From the NCBI GenBank assembly GCA_001600175.1, contig BCJC01000002.1, positions 1,122,318 to 1,186,317 of the forward strand: DNA of 64,000 nt. Direction: 5' to 3'. The position numbers were made by a program, and so were the translations under genes. Origin of the DNA: Erythrobasidium yunnanense. Taxonomy: Eukaryota > Basidiomycota > Cystobasidiomycetes > Erythrobasidiales > Erythrobasidiaceae. A model generated the notes under the pieces. That model was given only the letters and a program-made list of their open reading frames with translations, did no database searches and was not told where the DNA came from. Positions 47,008-58,913 of the stretch are shown in pieces. The number at the start of each line of letters is the position of its first letter. Position 1 is the first letter of the stretch.

Positions 47008-48363
47008 ATGTCACATTCGCATTTCGACCTCGATACGTATGGCGGCCTTTTCCTTCAAGAATGGTGAATGTTAAGGTGAAAGGCTGACGGAGCTCGTCGA
47101 CCTTGAATTGGACTGGGCAGATGTATCGAAACACTAGTCCGCAAGCAATTACTAGGCGAAGCACTCATCAAGGAAATATGCGAAAAGACGAAAGAGTGCG
47201 CTGCTACAACCCTACGACTTGGATCACTTGGACACGCCGCTTACCTCGGTCTCACTTTCCATCACAGAATACTGATGCGCGAAAGCAACGTTGTGCATAT
47301 ATCGGCGCCCGTCACCGTCGTGGGCGATATACATGGGTCAGCATGCCCCTACATCGATCAATGCGAGACTTCCTAATGTCTTGGGTCTGGCCAGGCAATT
47401 CTATGACCTTATCGAAATATTCCGGATAGGTGGTTACTCCCCGCATACAAACTATCTCTTCCTAGGTATGTCTACCCTACTTCTCTTCAAGCGCGAAAGA
47501 AGGCTGAAGACGTAAGCAGGCGACTATGTCGATCGCGGACTGTTCAGCGTCGAAACGATATCCCTCCTTACATGCCTCAAGCTACGATATCCTGACCGAG
47601 TACAGTTAATACGAGGGAATCACGAGTCTCGCGCAGTCACGCAGACATATGGCTTTTATACCGAATGCGTGCGGAAATATGGAAATGCGAATGTCTGGAC
47701 CTATTTTACAGACATGTTCGACTTCCTCACCTTGTCAGTCGTGATAGACGACAAGATATTCTGCGTGCATGGAGGTGAGCTGGACGACGAAGTCTCGCGT
47801 AAAGGTGGTCCGAGCTAAGCTGTATCCTACAGGCCTGTCGCCATCAGTGCATGGCATAGATCAGATAAAGATCATAGATCGGTTTCGTGAGATACCGCAT
47901 GAAGGGCCCATGGCAGATCTAGTGTGGTCGGATCCGGATCCCGACAAGGAAGAATTCGCAATATCGCCGAGGTGGGTTGCCCTCCACACTACAGTTTACC
48001 TTATCTAGATTATCAATGCTGATATTCTCTATACTGTCTCGCAGAGGTGCTGGGTACACATTCGGTGCCCAAGTAGTGAAGAAGTTTCTCGAGGTGAACG
48101 ACATGAACCACATTCTTCGAGCTCATCAATTATGCATGGAAGGCTTTTCCGTCATGTACGACGATCGGTTGAGTACAGTCTGGTCTGCGCCGAACTACTG
48201 CTATAGGTGTGGTAATATGGCAAGTATATTGGAAGTAGGGCCTGGAGGGACGAAACACTTCAATGTGTTTGATGCAGCGCCGGAGAATGAAAGAGATGGG
48301 CCGAAAGAACAGGCGGCAGTACAGCAGAGCGGTATCAAACAGACGCCGGACTACTTCTTATAG
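47008..48363 (+). CDS. PPG1: Serine/threonine protein phosphatase Ppg1 (PP2A-like catalytic subunit)
   Basis: PPP-family metallophosphatase. Exons 47008-47036, 47121-47195, 47268-47336, 47395-47465, 47520-47774, 47833-47971 and 48045-48363 sum to 319 codons with all phases matching. The start is MSHSHFDLD. Motifs: VTVVGDIHG (metal ligands), LFLGDYVDRG (split by an intron), [23 protein letters not shown] and [33 protein letters not shown] and [20 protein letters not shown] match yeast Ppg1 more closely than PP4 or PP6. The tail ends DYFL, the form recognised by C-terminal methyltransferases of the PP2A family. The first exon is only 29 nt. Ppg1 in yeast functions in the Far complex and in glycogen metabolism. 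Convergent with the cysteine synthase gene. Confidence 0.93.
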
Positions 48364-48530
48364 GCTGTCTACAACTGTACAAGAGATTTAATCGTCAGTA
48401 ACCTCTGTAGCTGTATGCTCGATGTCGTTTCTCATATTATCCCTTTGTTCTGCACGCTTTGCATTCACACTTCGGGCAGTACAGCATTTATACCTTCTAT
48501 GTACTTATGCGAATGAAAGATGCACCCAAA

Positions 48531-50115
48531 CTACTCCAACACCACATACTTGCGATAGTTCTTTGGCAAGGCCTCGTATAGACCTTTACTTTCTAGCCAT
48601 TTCTTGCTGAACAAGCGATTTTGGTACCGGTAGGCGCCATCGCAAATTATGGTGACGATCTTGCTTCCTACTCCGAGATGTCGAGCCATCTCTACAGCGG
48701 CGACGATATTGAGTGCAGACGAAGCTCCAATATAAAGGCCTTCCTCGTCTAGCATACGGTACACCATCTTGATCGTAGCTTCGTCGGGGATGAAAAGGGA
48801 GCTGTAGGAGTAAAGGGTATTAGCTTTGTTGTATCTAATGTTTCAGAGCTAGCTGTAGCTTACTTGTCGATGAGGTGGATATCTTGGCCAAGGTTATTTG
48901 TCACTCGGCCTTGGCCAATTCCTTCCGTGATAGAGCTTCCTTTCCTATCTCCCAGCTCTTTTCTCCCACTCTGCACATGTCCAAACAGCACTGAACCAGG
49001 TGGGTCTGCCAAAAAACACTTCACTCTCCCATTACTCCTCTCTTTCAGTACTTTCGTCACGCCAGCTAGAGTACCGCCCGTTCCTGTAGCGCATACAAAG
49101 CCGTCTAGATTCATCCCGTCTGCCGTTTGTGACCAGATCTCAGGCCCTGTCGTGTCGATATGCGCTTGGCGGTTGGCAGTGTTGTCGAATTGATCTGTCC
49201 AATATGCATTCTCTAGACGTTCCGCGTGTCGCTTGGCCTCTGTGAACAGTCACATGAGCAGGGCCCTCAGAATGCGAACAGAGGGTACTCACGATGGTTG
49301 TAGTTTTCGGGATTTTCGTATGCCACGGCTGCGATTTTCGTAAGCGGATAACTCGCAAGACCGGTAGAATAGCCTCACCTGGTACAGGATACACTTCTGC
49401 ACCCAGCATGCGGAGCAAGTCTATCTTCTCTTGACTTTGCGTCTGAAAAGAACGTCAGGATCAGCAGAGCTTTGTCGCACGGAAGTAGGAACCCACATTT
49501 GGCATGTAGATGACACACTTGTATCCTCTTGACCGGCATACGTGAGCCAGACCGATACCTAAAGCACAATCACGCGAAGTAAGCCAACGGAGCTTCTCTT
49601 TGGCTGGAGCTAGGGATTACTGCACCTGTATTGCCTGCTGTTCCTTCAACGATAGTACCGCCAGGTTGTATCTTGCCTGTATATCTTGGTCAGCTTGAGA
49701 ATCCTAGATTCGATGACACCGTACCTCTTGCTTCGGCATCTTTGACTATCCCTAGAGCAGCTCTATCCTTGACAGATCCACCAGGGTTCATCCATTCGGC
49801 CTGTAGATCATTTCTTCAATTCAGACTCGTCGACTTTGCGATGATCCGCGACCGACCTTTCCCATGATTTCGCATCCTATTTCTTCTGACAATCCCTTCA
49901 AGCGGACCTGTTCTACTCATGAGCCTGGAAGAATACGACATCTGAAGTCACAGCGAGCTGACCAGAGGCGTATTGCCAACGGAACCCGAAAAGCCATTGA
50001 CCGGCTCGAGATGCGCTTGGGCGACAGCCGCGAGCCCTCTTCTGGCGCTGAGCTGGATCTGCGACTTCGTAGCTTCCCTTAAGGCGGTCCGTAATGCATA
50101 GCGAGACCCTATCAT
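48531..50115 (-). CDS. Cysteine synthase-like PLP enzyme, probably mitochondrial
   Basis: Beta-family pyridoxal-phosphate enzyme of the O-acetylserine sulfhydrylase type, close to the mitochondrial fungal cysteine synthase homologues. The start ATG at 50115 gives [19 protein letters not shown], a basic and Ser/Thr-rich presequence; the in-frame codon further upstream is TTG. Then [29 protein letters not shown] with the PLP-binding lysine in SVKDRA, GTAGNTGIGLAHV-like glycine loop, [20 protein letters not shown] (PLP phosphate-binding loop), and [20 protein letters not shown]. It ends YRKYVVLE. An insertion of about 30 residues after the PLP loop ([16 protein letters not shown]) is as in the fungal mitochondrial form. 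About eight short introns. It could also be cystathionine beta-synthase-like, but there is no CBS-domain extension. Confidence 0.88.
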
Positions 50116-50316
50116 CGTGTATTGGTTCTTGAAGGAGGTGCTCAAGAAGCAAGAAGATCACGCCTTCAGATACGGCCTTCTAGAAGAGTATGAGCACTGC
50201 AGTGTCTATTTGGTCTGAAGTGTTGCGGCGGTATGCGCAACAGGTAATTACTATATAACAACTAAAAGAAGCTAAAGAGCGTGAGATCGTCGAAGTGACA
50301 AGAAGAGGATAATCAA

Positions 50317-52075
50317 CTACGGCATCCTGTCGAGCCCAGTGGTGTCGCATGGGTTGGCAAACTGACGCTCATTGAGGTTCTTTGGGATCCAGCCGTATTC
50401 CAGACCCTTTTGGTACGACCATTCTTCAGCCCGGCCAGCTTCGGTCTTCCAGGTCCATTGGATCCAGCCGGAAGCAGCCTCAAAGCTGTTGACCTGCGCT
50501 TCCCAGTGCTGACGTAGGACACGCTTGGTATCGGCAGAGAAGGTGGAGGCAGCTCCCGTCTTGCCTTTGCATGAACGCCCGGCTGCCGAGTATGGCGCGG
50601 TACCGTCATAGAAAGCTCCGTTTGCATTGGGCACGACTGCAGAACTTCCCGCATAAGCAGTTGACACCGCAAAAGCTAGAAGCGTCTACTCACTAGTAGT
50701 GCTGCCTGCGCAGTCAGTCATAGCGGGGCTGAATTCGCCAGAGTATGTCCAGTGATGTGCGTTCGAGTCGATCATCGCTTGTTTCTTGTCACATGCTGAT
50801 TTGATATGCTGACCGATGGTGAAGGCAGCTTGGTCAACAGAGAAGATCGAGTAATCTGCGAGATCAGGTCTGCTCAGCGAGAGACTGCCGAGACGGAGAG
50901 CAGCAGTGCTTACAATGAGTGTCAAGAGCAACATTTTCCCAGCCTGGGTACGTCATGAAGTCCTTCCAGTATGTGTGCTCCTGAAAGGCATCATGAAAGC
51001 TGTGACACGGAGAGTCAGTGTTCCCGAGACTTTGCTAGTGGCATACTTGATCACCTGTAGAGCGTGTTCGTCTTTGTAGCATTTCCGTAGGCGTATCTGG
51101 TCTGGCCTGCAAGAACAGCATGAGGAGTAAGTAATTAGGCTGTGGGGCCTCGTCGCACCGTAGGTATCGTCTAGGGGCGCCGAGCAGAGTCAGCATGTCT
51201 ACAGAAGAATAAATGGTTGTACTCACAGTAGAATTGCTTGGTTGCTGCTAGAATTGCATCTGCAGAAGGAGTTCCAACGAAAGCACCTGGTTCGTTCAAG
51301 GGCTGCACGGAGACTGTATCGCTGTATACTGGGTTTGCGACAAAGTCTTTGATGATGACGGCCAGAGCATCACGGGTGCGCTGAACATTCACAGTTGAAG
51401 TATGCCAAGCGATAGGTCCTTTGCGGCCAGAGCTGGGCAACGGAAACCAACGTAAGCTATTTCAAAAATACAAAATAGGCTTTTCCTTACTTGTCAAAGC
51501 CGTTCTGACTACCTGGAGCTCCGTGAATATCGACAATGAGCTTCAGACCGTATTTCTTGGCCCAATCTGCTGCTTTCTGTACGTAGGGGTACGCGCCAAC
51601 TGCGTAGTATTCGGTAGAATTGCCAACGATGCTCCAGTATCCTACTGGGAGCCGGACGTGGTTCAAGCCGGCAGCCTTGATCTGCTGGAAGTCAGTCTCG
51701 GTTATGAACTTGTCCCTGCGCACGGGCGCCTTGTGAGACGGTGGACCAACGTCGCAAGTACATTGAGCTTACCAGTGAGGCTTGAGGCGCTTTCCGGCAG
51801 CGTTTCTGCCATATAAGCGACCATATGTCCACTCATCAAAGACATTTGTATTATTCAAGTTGGTGAAGATCGAGGGCGTGATCCAGGATTCTACTATATC
51901 AATGAGCACCCGGAGTGTCAGTCCGCAGCAAGAAGCCACACAAATTTGGTCAGGGCTTACAAACGAGCCATCCTCCCAGGTTGACACCGCGGATCTTGTC
52001 AGTCCCATACTTGAACGGGGCGGATTGAGCAGATGAAGCAGACAAGAGCAGCAGGGAACAGAGAGGGAGAAGCAT
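50317..52075 (-). CDS. GH5 exo-1,3-beta-glucanase, tandem copy A
   Basis: Secreted glycoside hydrolase family 5 (subfamily 9, Exg1-type) enzyme that removes glucose from the non-reducing ends of 1,3-beta-glucans and trims the cell wall. The ATG at 52075 opens a signal peptide (MLLPLCSLLLLSAS). The mature part starts FKYGTDKIRGVNLGGWLV. Then DFQQIKAAGLNHVRLPVGYW, VDIHGAPGSQNGFD, the acid/base in QPLNEPGAF (about 51300), a TRYAYGNATKTN segment, and the nucleophile in TYSGEFSPAMTDCAG (about 50730), where most relatives have GEW. The C-terminal exon includes IQWTWKTEAGRAEEWSYQKG and ends LDRMP. The gene is intact as far as I can read, with about eight short introns. It is first in the array along the plus strand and so the most 3' in transcription order. 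Confidence 0.9.
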
Positions 52076-52531
52076 GGCTCAGCAGCCGACAAAGACGGAT
52101 CAAAAGAATGTGGTTGAAGTGGACAAGAGGCGGGGAGAGGAAAGGTTAGCGAAGATGGGCGATGCAGACGGAGAGGAAGGAGAGCGACGAGGGCATTGCA
52201 TCGTCGTTCTTTTTTGGTCCTCACCCGCAACGCCCAGCGTCCGCCCTAGGCTACGTTCCGCTCATGATCCTGCTACCAAATATTTGCAGAGTAGGCCCGT
52301 GTCGGCCTGACGACACACCTTTAGGGAGTTTCCGTCCTCAACGTACCTTGTTGTCGCACGATCTCAATGCATCACCGGCGATGTCGATTAGCACTGCGAA
52401 ATCCCCAACTGCCCAACTTTCCTCCCTAATGATTACTGCGCACTGAAGGAATACCTGTACAGAATAGTCAATTCTATACAATCGATGTGTCTGAGACTGC
52501 ATTTCGCCCAGAAAGAATGGTCGAGCTATGG
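52076..52531. other. Intergenic spacer in the glucanase array (A/B)
   Basis: About 455 bp holding the promoter of copy A. A GA-rich (minus: CT-rich) tract lies at about 52125-52195. No gene is supported. Confidence 0.5.
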
Positions 52532-54281
52532 TCACGGTAGTCGATCGAGGCCAGCAGTATTGCATGGATCCGAGTATTTGCGTTCTGTCGGATTCTTGGG
52601 TATCCAGCCGTATTGTACCCCTTTCTGATAAGACCATTCTTCAGCCCGGCCAGCTTCAGTCTTCCATGTCCAAGCGATCCAGCCGGCGGCGGCCTCGAAG
52701 CTGTTAACTTGCGCTTCCCAATGTTGCCGTATTGCATTCTTCATGGCTGTACTGAATTTCGAGGCATCACCAGTCTTGCCAGAGCAGGAGCGTCCGCGTT
52801 CGCTGTTAGGGGCGCTTCCATCGAAGAAAGCCCCGTTGTTGTTGGGGAGGACTGGAAGAACGCGTCAACATCCATGATAGCAATCGATAACGACGACTCA
52901 CCTCCTTTAGCACCTGCACAATCAGTGAAAGAAGGTGTCCATTCACCAACATATGTCCATAGATTCTGGTTAGAGTTCAGCAGGTCTTGTTTCTTGTTGC
53001 AAGCTGCTTGGATGTGCTGGGCGATCGTATACTTCGCTTGATCGACGGAGAAGAGAGAATAGACTGACAGGAAGACGTCATTCATTTGTGACCGACTCCA
53101 GTCTTTGTGGGCTAGCGCTTACAATGAGTGTCGAGAGCTACATTGTTCCAGTCTGGATAAGGCATGAAGTTTTGCCAATATTGCCAGCTTTGAAAGGCAT
53201 CGTGGATGCTGTATACATCTGTATATTAGCAGTATACTTGCGAACAGCATGGTACTGAGGCCTACCTAAAGAGCGTATTTGTCTGCGTGGCATTGCCGTA
53301 TGCGTATCTGGTTTGACCTGTAGCTGCCACTTGAGCATATGATTGACGAAAGCGCTGAGAAGCCGGAGACTACATACCATACGTATCATCTGGCGGGAAA
53401 GCGAAGGGTGAGATAGGCAGGCTGTCATAGAATCCTGCTGAGTACACTCACGATAAAACTGTTTCAGGATATCTAGCAGGGCGTTGCCAGCGTAGCCGGC
53501 AGGCTCGTTCAAAGGTTGTATAGACACCATATCTCGGTATGCAGGATTCGCAACGGAATCCCTTCAGAATGACGGCAAGGGCGTCTCGTGTCCGCTGTAC
53601 ATTCACTCGTGATATGTGCCATGCGATAGGTCCCTTCCTTCCAGAACTGGACAATATAAGAGATCAATCGGGGTACCGCTAGCAGACACCTCAACATACT
53701 TGTCGAGCCCGTTCTGGCTGCCTGGCGCTCCGTGAATATCGATAATGACGTTGAGTCCATACTTCTTTGCCCAGTCCACTGCTTTCTTGACGTAGGGATA
53801 CGCTCCTACAGGATAGGGTTCTGTCGAGTTGCCCACGATGCTCCAATATCCGACCGGCAGGCGGACGTGATTCAGACCCAATGACTTTATTTGCTGGAAG
53901 TCTGATTCGGTGATGAATGTATCCCTGTTTCGCCTGGTCAGCATCAGAGAAGGCGTTTCTTTCTGGATGCGGACTTGCCAGTGAGGTTTCAGACGGTTGC
54001 CCGCTGCATTTCTTCCATACTTTCGACCATAGGTAAACTCGTCTACAACCTTTGTATCTTTCGTAGCAAGGAAGATTGAAGGAGTGAGCCAAGATTCTAC
54101 TGTCGTCCGCTCGGATCAGTGACCTGGTGTCGTCTTGATGAACAGCTATCAAAATCTCACAGACGAGCCATCCACCAAGATTAACACCGCGAATCTTGTC
54201 AGAGCCATAATTGAACTGAGCTGCAGCGGAGTGAGACGCCGCTAGAATCGATAGAGCCAACGAGAATGTCGAGAAGCGCAT
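52532..54281 (-). pseudogene. GH5 exo-1,3-beta-glucanase, tandem copy B, with apparent frameshift
   Basis: Paralogue of copies A and C. The ATG at 54281 opens MRFSTFSLALSILAASHSAAA as signal peptide, then QFNYGSDKIRGVNLGGWLV. DFQQIKSLGLNHVRLPVGYW and IIDIHGAPGSQNGLDK are intact, as are the acid/base QPLNEPAGYAGNA (about 53500) and nucleophile YVGEWTPSFTDCAG (about 52940). It ends AGLDRLP. Between VQRTRDALAVILK and MVSIQPLNEP the frame breaks: the plus strand has CCC at 53560-53562 where copies A and C have two C, so the expected D-x-VANPAYRD is only readable in the next frame, and there is no intron here in the paralogues. The one-base difference could be a real loss or an assembly error. All other exons look functional, so if it is real it is recent. 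Confidence 0.75.
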
Positions 54282-54703
54282 AGCTTGAAGAAACCGGCAG
54301 ACGAGCTGGCGAGATTGATGAGGGTAGCAGGACAGGGCGATTCATGATGCGAACGAAGGCCAGCCAAACTCTTTACGCCTTTGTTGTTGTTTCGCATGCC
54401 GATTGCATGCCCTAGGAACAGACAGGGCCAGTGTATATTAGGGTTGAATTTCCGTATGATCAGACTCTCATGTGAGAGCGGTTCAGTTACTTCAGTATCA
54501 TTATTCTGTACGTTGCACGAAAGCGACCATCGACGAACGATTAGAGGGAAGCCAAAACACCAAAAGATCAACAATGCATGGGATAGTAACATGCGGAAAT
54601 ACCCTATACACACAAGATATGAGATGACTATTTCACAAACCCAATTTGCCCAGGCGTGAGGAGAAGAAGCGAAAAAGCGAAGTTGCACGAGACCGATGCC
54701 GCA
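54282..54703. other. Intergenic spacer in the glucanase array (B/C)
   Basis: About 420 bp holding the promoter of copy B. No ORF with conserved features or repeat was seen. Confidence 0.5.
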
Positions 54704-56453
54704 TTATGGTGACTTGTTCAGAGCACTAACGTCACAAGGGTTGGAATACTTGCGCTCGTTGAGATTCTTCGGGATCCAGCCGTATTGAATGCCCTTCTGG
54801 AAGCTCCATTCTTCGGCTTTACCAGCTTCCGTCTTCCAGGTCCAGAAGATCCAGCCAGAAGCAGCTTCGAAGCTGTTGATCTGAGCCTCAAAGTACTGAC
54901 GCATGTTGTTCTTCATTTCCGTGCTGAACTTGGAGGCATCTCCAGTCTTGCCCACGCACGATGCTCTGTTCTGTCTTTGCGAATAGGGCACTGTGCCATC
55001 GAACCAAGCGCCGTTGGTCTGCTTCAGGACTAGGGACACAGCACGTGTGTTAGTACCAGAGAAATGATAATCGTTCGATGAAAACTGACCGATAGGACTG
55101 CTCATACAGTCGGTCAATGCAGTGGTGAATTCCCCGCAGTATGTCCAAAGGTGTTGGTTGGAGTTGACAATAGCTTGTCTCTTGTCGCATGCTCTCTGGA
55201 TGTGTCCGCCGACTGTTAGACCCGCTTCTCCGTCTGAGAAGATGCTATAGACTGTATGCGAAGATGATGAATTAGCTTGGGATATAGATTCAAAGATGAC
55301 AATGCTCACAATGGGTATCTAGAGCAACGTTGTTCCACCCTGGGTACTGCATAAAGTTCTGCCAGTACTGCCAATCTTGGAAAGCATCGTGAATGCTTTA
55401 GGCGGGACATCAGCTACCGAGGCAATATGGAAAATAGAGTCTTACTTGAACAAAGTGCCTGTCTGCGTAGAGTTGCCATACGCGTATCGCGTTTGTCCTA
55501 ACAAACCGGTTCAGCATGTGCCTTCGGGTGGCTGAAAGCCATCGCGTACCGTATGTATCATCTACAAGCGGTTCATGAGCCGTATATCGAATGCGTTAGT
55601 CTGGATTGAGAAGCTTACAGTAAAATTGCTTAAGCACGTCGAGCATGTTTCCCCCAATGTAGCCTGCGGGCTCGTTCAAGGGTTGCACAGAGACTACGTT
55701 GCGGTAAGCCGGATTGGCGACGAAATCCTTCAGTATTACGGCCAGTGCATCTCGAGTTCGCTGCACGTTTACAGACGATGTTTGCCAAGCGATTGGACCT
55801 TTCCGTCCAGAGCTGAAGTGAGCACGCATCAGAACATATTCGTCCACCAAATGAAGTGGACCCTCACTTGTCATACCCATTCTGACTGCCCGGGGCACCG
55901 TGAATATCGATGATGACCCTCAAGCCGTACTTCTTGGCCCAGTCCACAGCCTTCTTCACATATGGATAGGCTCCGACAGGGTAGGGCTCTGAGGAATTGC
56001 CGACGATACTCCAGAAGCCAACAGGCAGTCTAACATGGTTTAGACCTAGTGACTTGATCTGCTGGAAATCCGACTCCACGATGTACGTGTTCCTGCGCCA
56101 TCGATCAGCTTACATGAGCGGCATACACATCTTATCACAAGTACCTACCAGTGAGATTGTAGTCTGTTACCAGCAGCGATTCTTCCGTACTTCTGACCAT
56201 ACGTATACTCGTCCACAACCTTGAGATCGCCAGTGGCAGTGAAGATGGACGGGGTGATGTAACTTTCCACTGCACATCGATATAGGCATTAGTGGGCCAC
56301 AGGGTAAGACCGTCAGATATAGGTTGCCGTACGGACTAGCCATCCTCCTAAGTTGACGCCGCGAATACGGTCAGACCCATAGTTGAATTGTGCGACTGTA
56401 GTGGAGAAGGTGGATGCTGCTACGAGCAGGACCGTGCCGACAGAAAGACGCAT
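54704..56453 (-). CDS. GH5 exo-1,3-beta-glucanase, tandem copy C
   Basis: Third glucanase of the array. The ATG at 56453 opens the signal peptide MRLSVGTVLLVAASTFSTTV, then AQFNYGSDRIRGVNLGGWLV. An ATG further upstream in the same frame (about 56531) would put charged and Cys-rich residues before the signal, so I prefer 56453. DFQQIKSLGLNHVRLPVGFW, VIIDIHGAPGSQNGYD, the acid/base QPLNEPAGYIGG (about 55670), and the nucleophile in TYCGEFTTALTDCM (about 55130, GEF as in copy A) are all present. The C-terminal exon includes IFWTWKTEAGKAEEWSFQKG and ends ALNKSP. Intact. Copies B and C are more alike at the N-terminus than either is to A, suggesting two successive duplications. Confidence 0.9.
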
Positions 56454-57051
56454 ATCGTGATTGATCCACTGAGACGAATTCGATGAGCAGGGCCAGCAAG
56501 CAGAGGACAAGCACGAAACATGGCATAACAATCATTGAGCACGGGCAGCTGTCGGATATATGATTTGTCATAAGCTGGCTGGTATCGATTGCATGCCGGC
56601 CAAGGCCTGTGTTTACATGCCAGGGCCTGTGTCTAGGGAGTCCGCGGTAACAGCAGGCGAGGTGAGAGCATCGTGTTGCAGGTTATGAAGCATAGGGTCT
56701 TCAATTGCGCATCGAAGCTAGGATTGTGATCAGCCTGTAGGTGCAGTATTGTACAGGCCAGACAGAATGAACGGCATGAAAGAAAGCGAGAGAGGTGAAC
56801 AATCAAGTCTTTTGATTGATGTTCGTGCATTGGGCTATTTACAGTATTGCTACACTCTACACAACTCGCTCGTGCAGCATGGAGAACCTTGGTACATAGG
56901 TTACAAGGGGAAAGACGAACCGCCACCATTCCTATAGTTTACTATATTAGCACTAGGCCAGACATTTGTATGCAGACCATACCCATGTATCCGGTGTCGG
57001 TTGGCAATTGAGCAGACCACGCCCGAGCCTGGAGAGGGAAAGCGATCAGTC
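56454..57051. other. Intergenic region upstream of glucanase copy C
   Basis: About 600 bp holding the promoter of copy C and the 3' end of the acyltransferase gene. No gene or RNA is supported. Confidence 0.5.
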
Positions 57052-58452
57052 TCAGTACGAGACGATTTTTAGGGCATATGCATACCAGCTTTCAGCGAGA
57101 TCCGCTCCAGGGAGAGCCAGAGCGAGCAAGATCCACAACTTGCCCATCCACCCACCCACAGGCCGGCCTGTGAATCTTGTGAAGAGGCGCTCTGCGACTA
57201 GCCCAACGCCTTGTAGCGCAAAGAAGCGCACTGAAGGCAGTCTAGGATCAAGAGGTATCTCCCGAGTGCCTAAGTATACGGCTATATACTACGGTTAGCT
57301 AGCGCAGTGTAGCATAAACCCGGACATACCAAGCTCGTGCAGAATGCCGGAAAACAGGAAAGTTCCAAGAACACCGAAGGCTTGTGACACATCGCTTCCC
57401 ATCCATCTTGTAAGGTAGTGTAGAGGCTTGTAGCCCATTGTTATGAATGTTCGACGAAGTACGCTGGTACGACAGTCGTCAGCTGAATTCATCCTGTGTT
57501 GCTGGGAAAAGCGAATTCACCTGTGCCAGCGGTACGTCCAGAAGTCCGCCAGACTATCACTTTGCAGCGGACTTCGCAGGAGAGGAGGCCACGAGCGAGC
57601 ATCGAACGGTTCAGGCCGCAGCATCGCAGGGAGAGGTAGGGCACGGGCCACTCGATAGAGCATGCACACATAGACGCTGACCATAGTGGCGCCTACTTCA
57701 AGAAGATTCCAGGCTCCAGTACCGAATGCTATGGCGAACGAGATCTTCGAGACTATCCGCCTGCCAGGGAAATCCGGTACGCCCGATCCTAACAGGAAAT
57801 CGGGATTGTTTCGCCTCGATATTTGGATGGCACCGAGGAATAGGACGAGGAGAGCTTGACAGCGAACGATCAGTAGCATGCCGCTTATTATGAAGCCTTC
57901 GTTGGGCCGATTTGCCGGTATCAGGTCTCCTTTGATTCCCCAGTTCCAGCCATGACCGCGATGACTGAGACATACACGTTAGCTTCAAAGTACGTCCATC
58001 AAAAATCATGCTGACCTTAGAATGAGAGATAGACCAAAGCGAACTGTCTCCCAACTGAAGAGACTGGGAGCTGCTTCTTCAGTCGGACGGGTTTTAGCAG
58101 TCTTTCTTGATGTAGCTGCACCGAGACCAATCCATCTATAACGCTCTTTGACCAAGCCGTATTCCAGCGTTCTTTGAATCGTTATCGGTAAGATCAAGCT
58201 CTTGATGAAGTTGACATGGCGGAAAGCATCACGGGACACGAAATCGTAATGAATCGTGTTGATGGCAAAGTAGATTGCGACAGGTATCAAAGCAGCCCTC
58301 AGCAGTCTGAGCTCAGGCGTCTGTTTCGGCGCCAGCAGCATGGCCTGCAGGAAGAGCGGCGCAAGGACATCAAGGAGTCTGTAGCTGGGAAGGTGAGGAT
58401 AGACGACGCTTGCGAAGAAGTCAACAGGCGCCGTAAGCCAGCCATATTGCAT
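57052..58452 (-). CDS. Wax synthase-like membrane acyltransferase
   Basis: Polytopic membrane protein with the wax-synthase-like domain (MBOAT-related; fungal members include Tri7/AtmA-type acetyltransferases of secondary metabolism). The start MQYGWLTAPVDFFASVVYPH at 58452 is followed by several hydrophobic segments (RLLDVLAPLFLQAMLLAP; LRAALIPVAIYFAINTIHYD). The diagnostic part is SLADFWTYRWHR (about 57520-57550), then RRTFITMGYKPLHYL (about 57440) and FLFSGILHELG (about 57340), which contains the catalytic-type histidine. The C-terminal exon ends SWYAYALKIVSY at 57052. Four or more introns. No co-clustered biosynthetic genes are seen, so a lipid or sterol ester role is as likely as secondary metabolism. 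Confidence 0.8.
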
Positions 58453-58913
58453 CTAGCACCGGATGACAAGGGTACGCAAGAAGTGGAGAAGAAGTACTAT
58501 CGGTTTTGCCAGTGTACATCGAAAGCGACAACATGGCGGTAATCTAATGGTTTCCATATACTTCTTGGCTGAGCATCTAAGTGGAAAAGAATACTACGAA
58601 TGCGACTCTGGAAAGTAGAGTAAACAATATGAAGGGGGTATACACAGCGACGACTGCCCACACAATGCGAGAGAAGCGAGGTAGATATTATATGACAAGT
58701 AAGCCAGCCAGCGTCCAGTTTCGAGATCGTTTGTAACTATCGACGCGTTGAGGAAAACGTGAAAGGAAGAAATGCGAAGGGTATCAGGCTGCGGTAGAGT
58801 CTATCTTGTTGAGACTGCTGCAGAAGCACGGCTTGATCCCATGATGAGCTGGCCGAAAAGGCCGGTTGCCGATTGCTCAGTTTTGAGCTGGATGTCATCG
58901 TCAGCATGAGGGT
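58453..58913. other. Intergenic region, no gene seen
   Basis: About 460 bp upstream of the acyltransferase and downstream of the RhoGEF gene. No gene or notable repeat. Confidence 0.5.
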
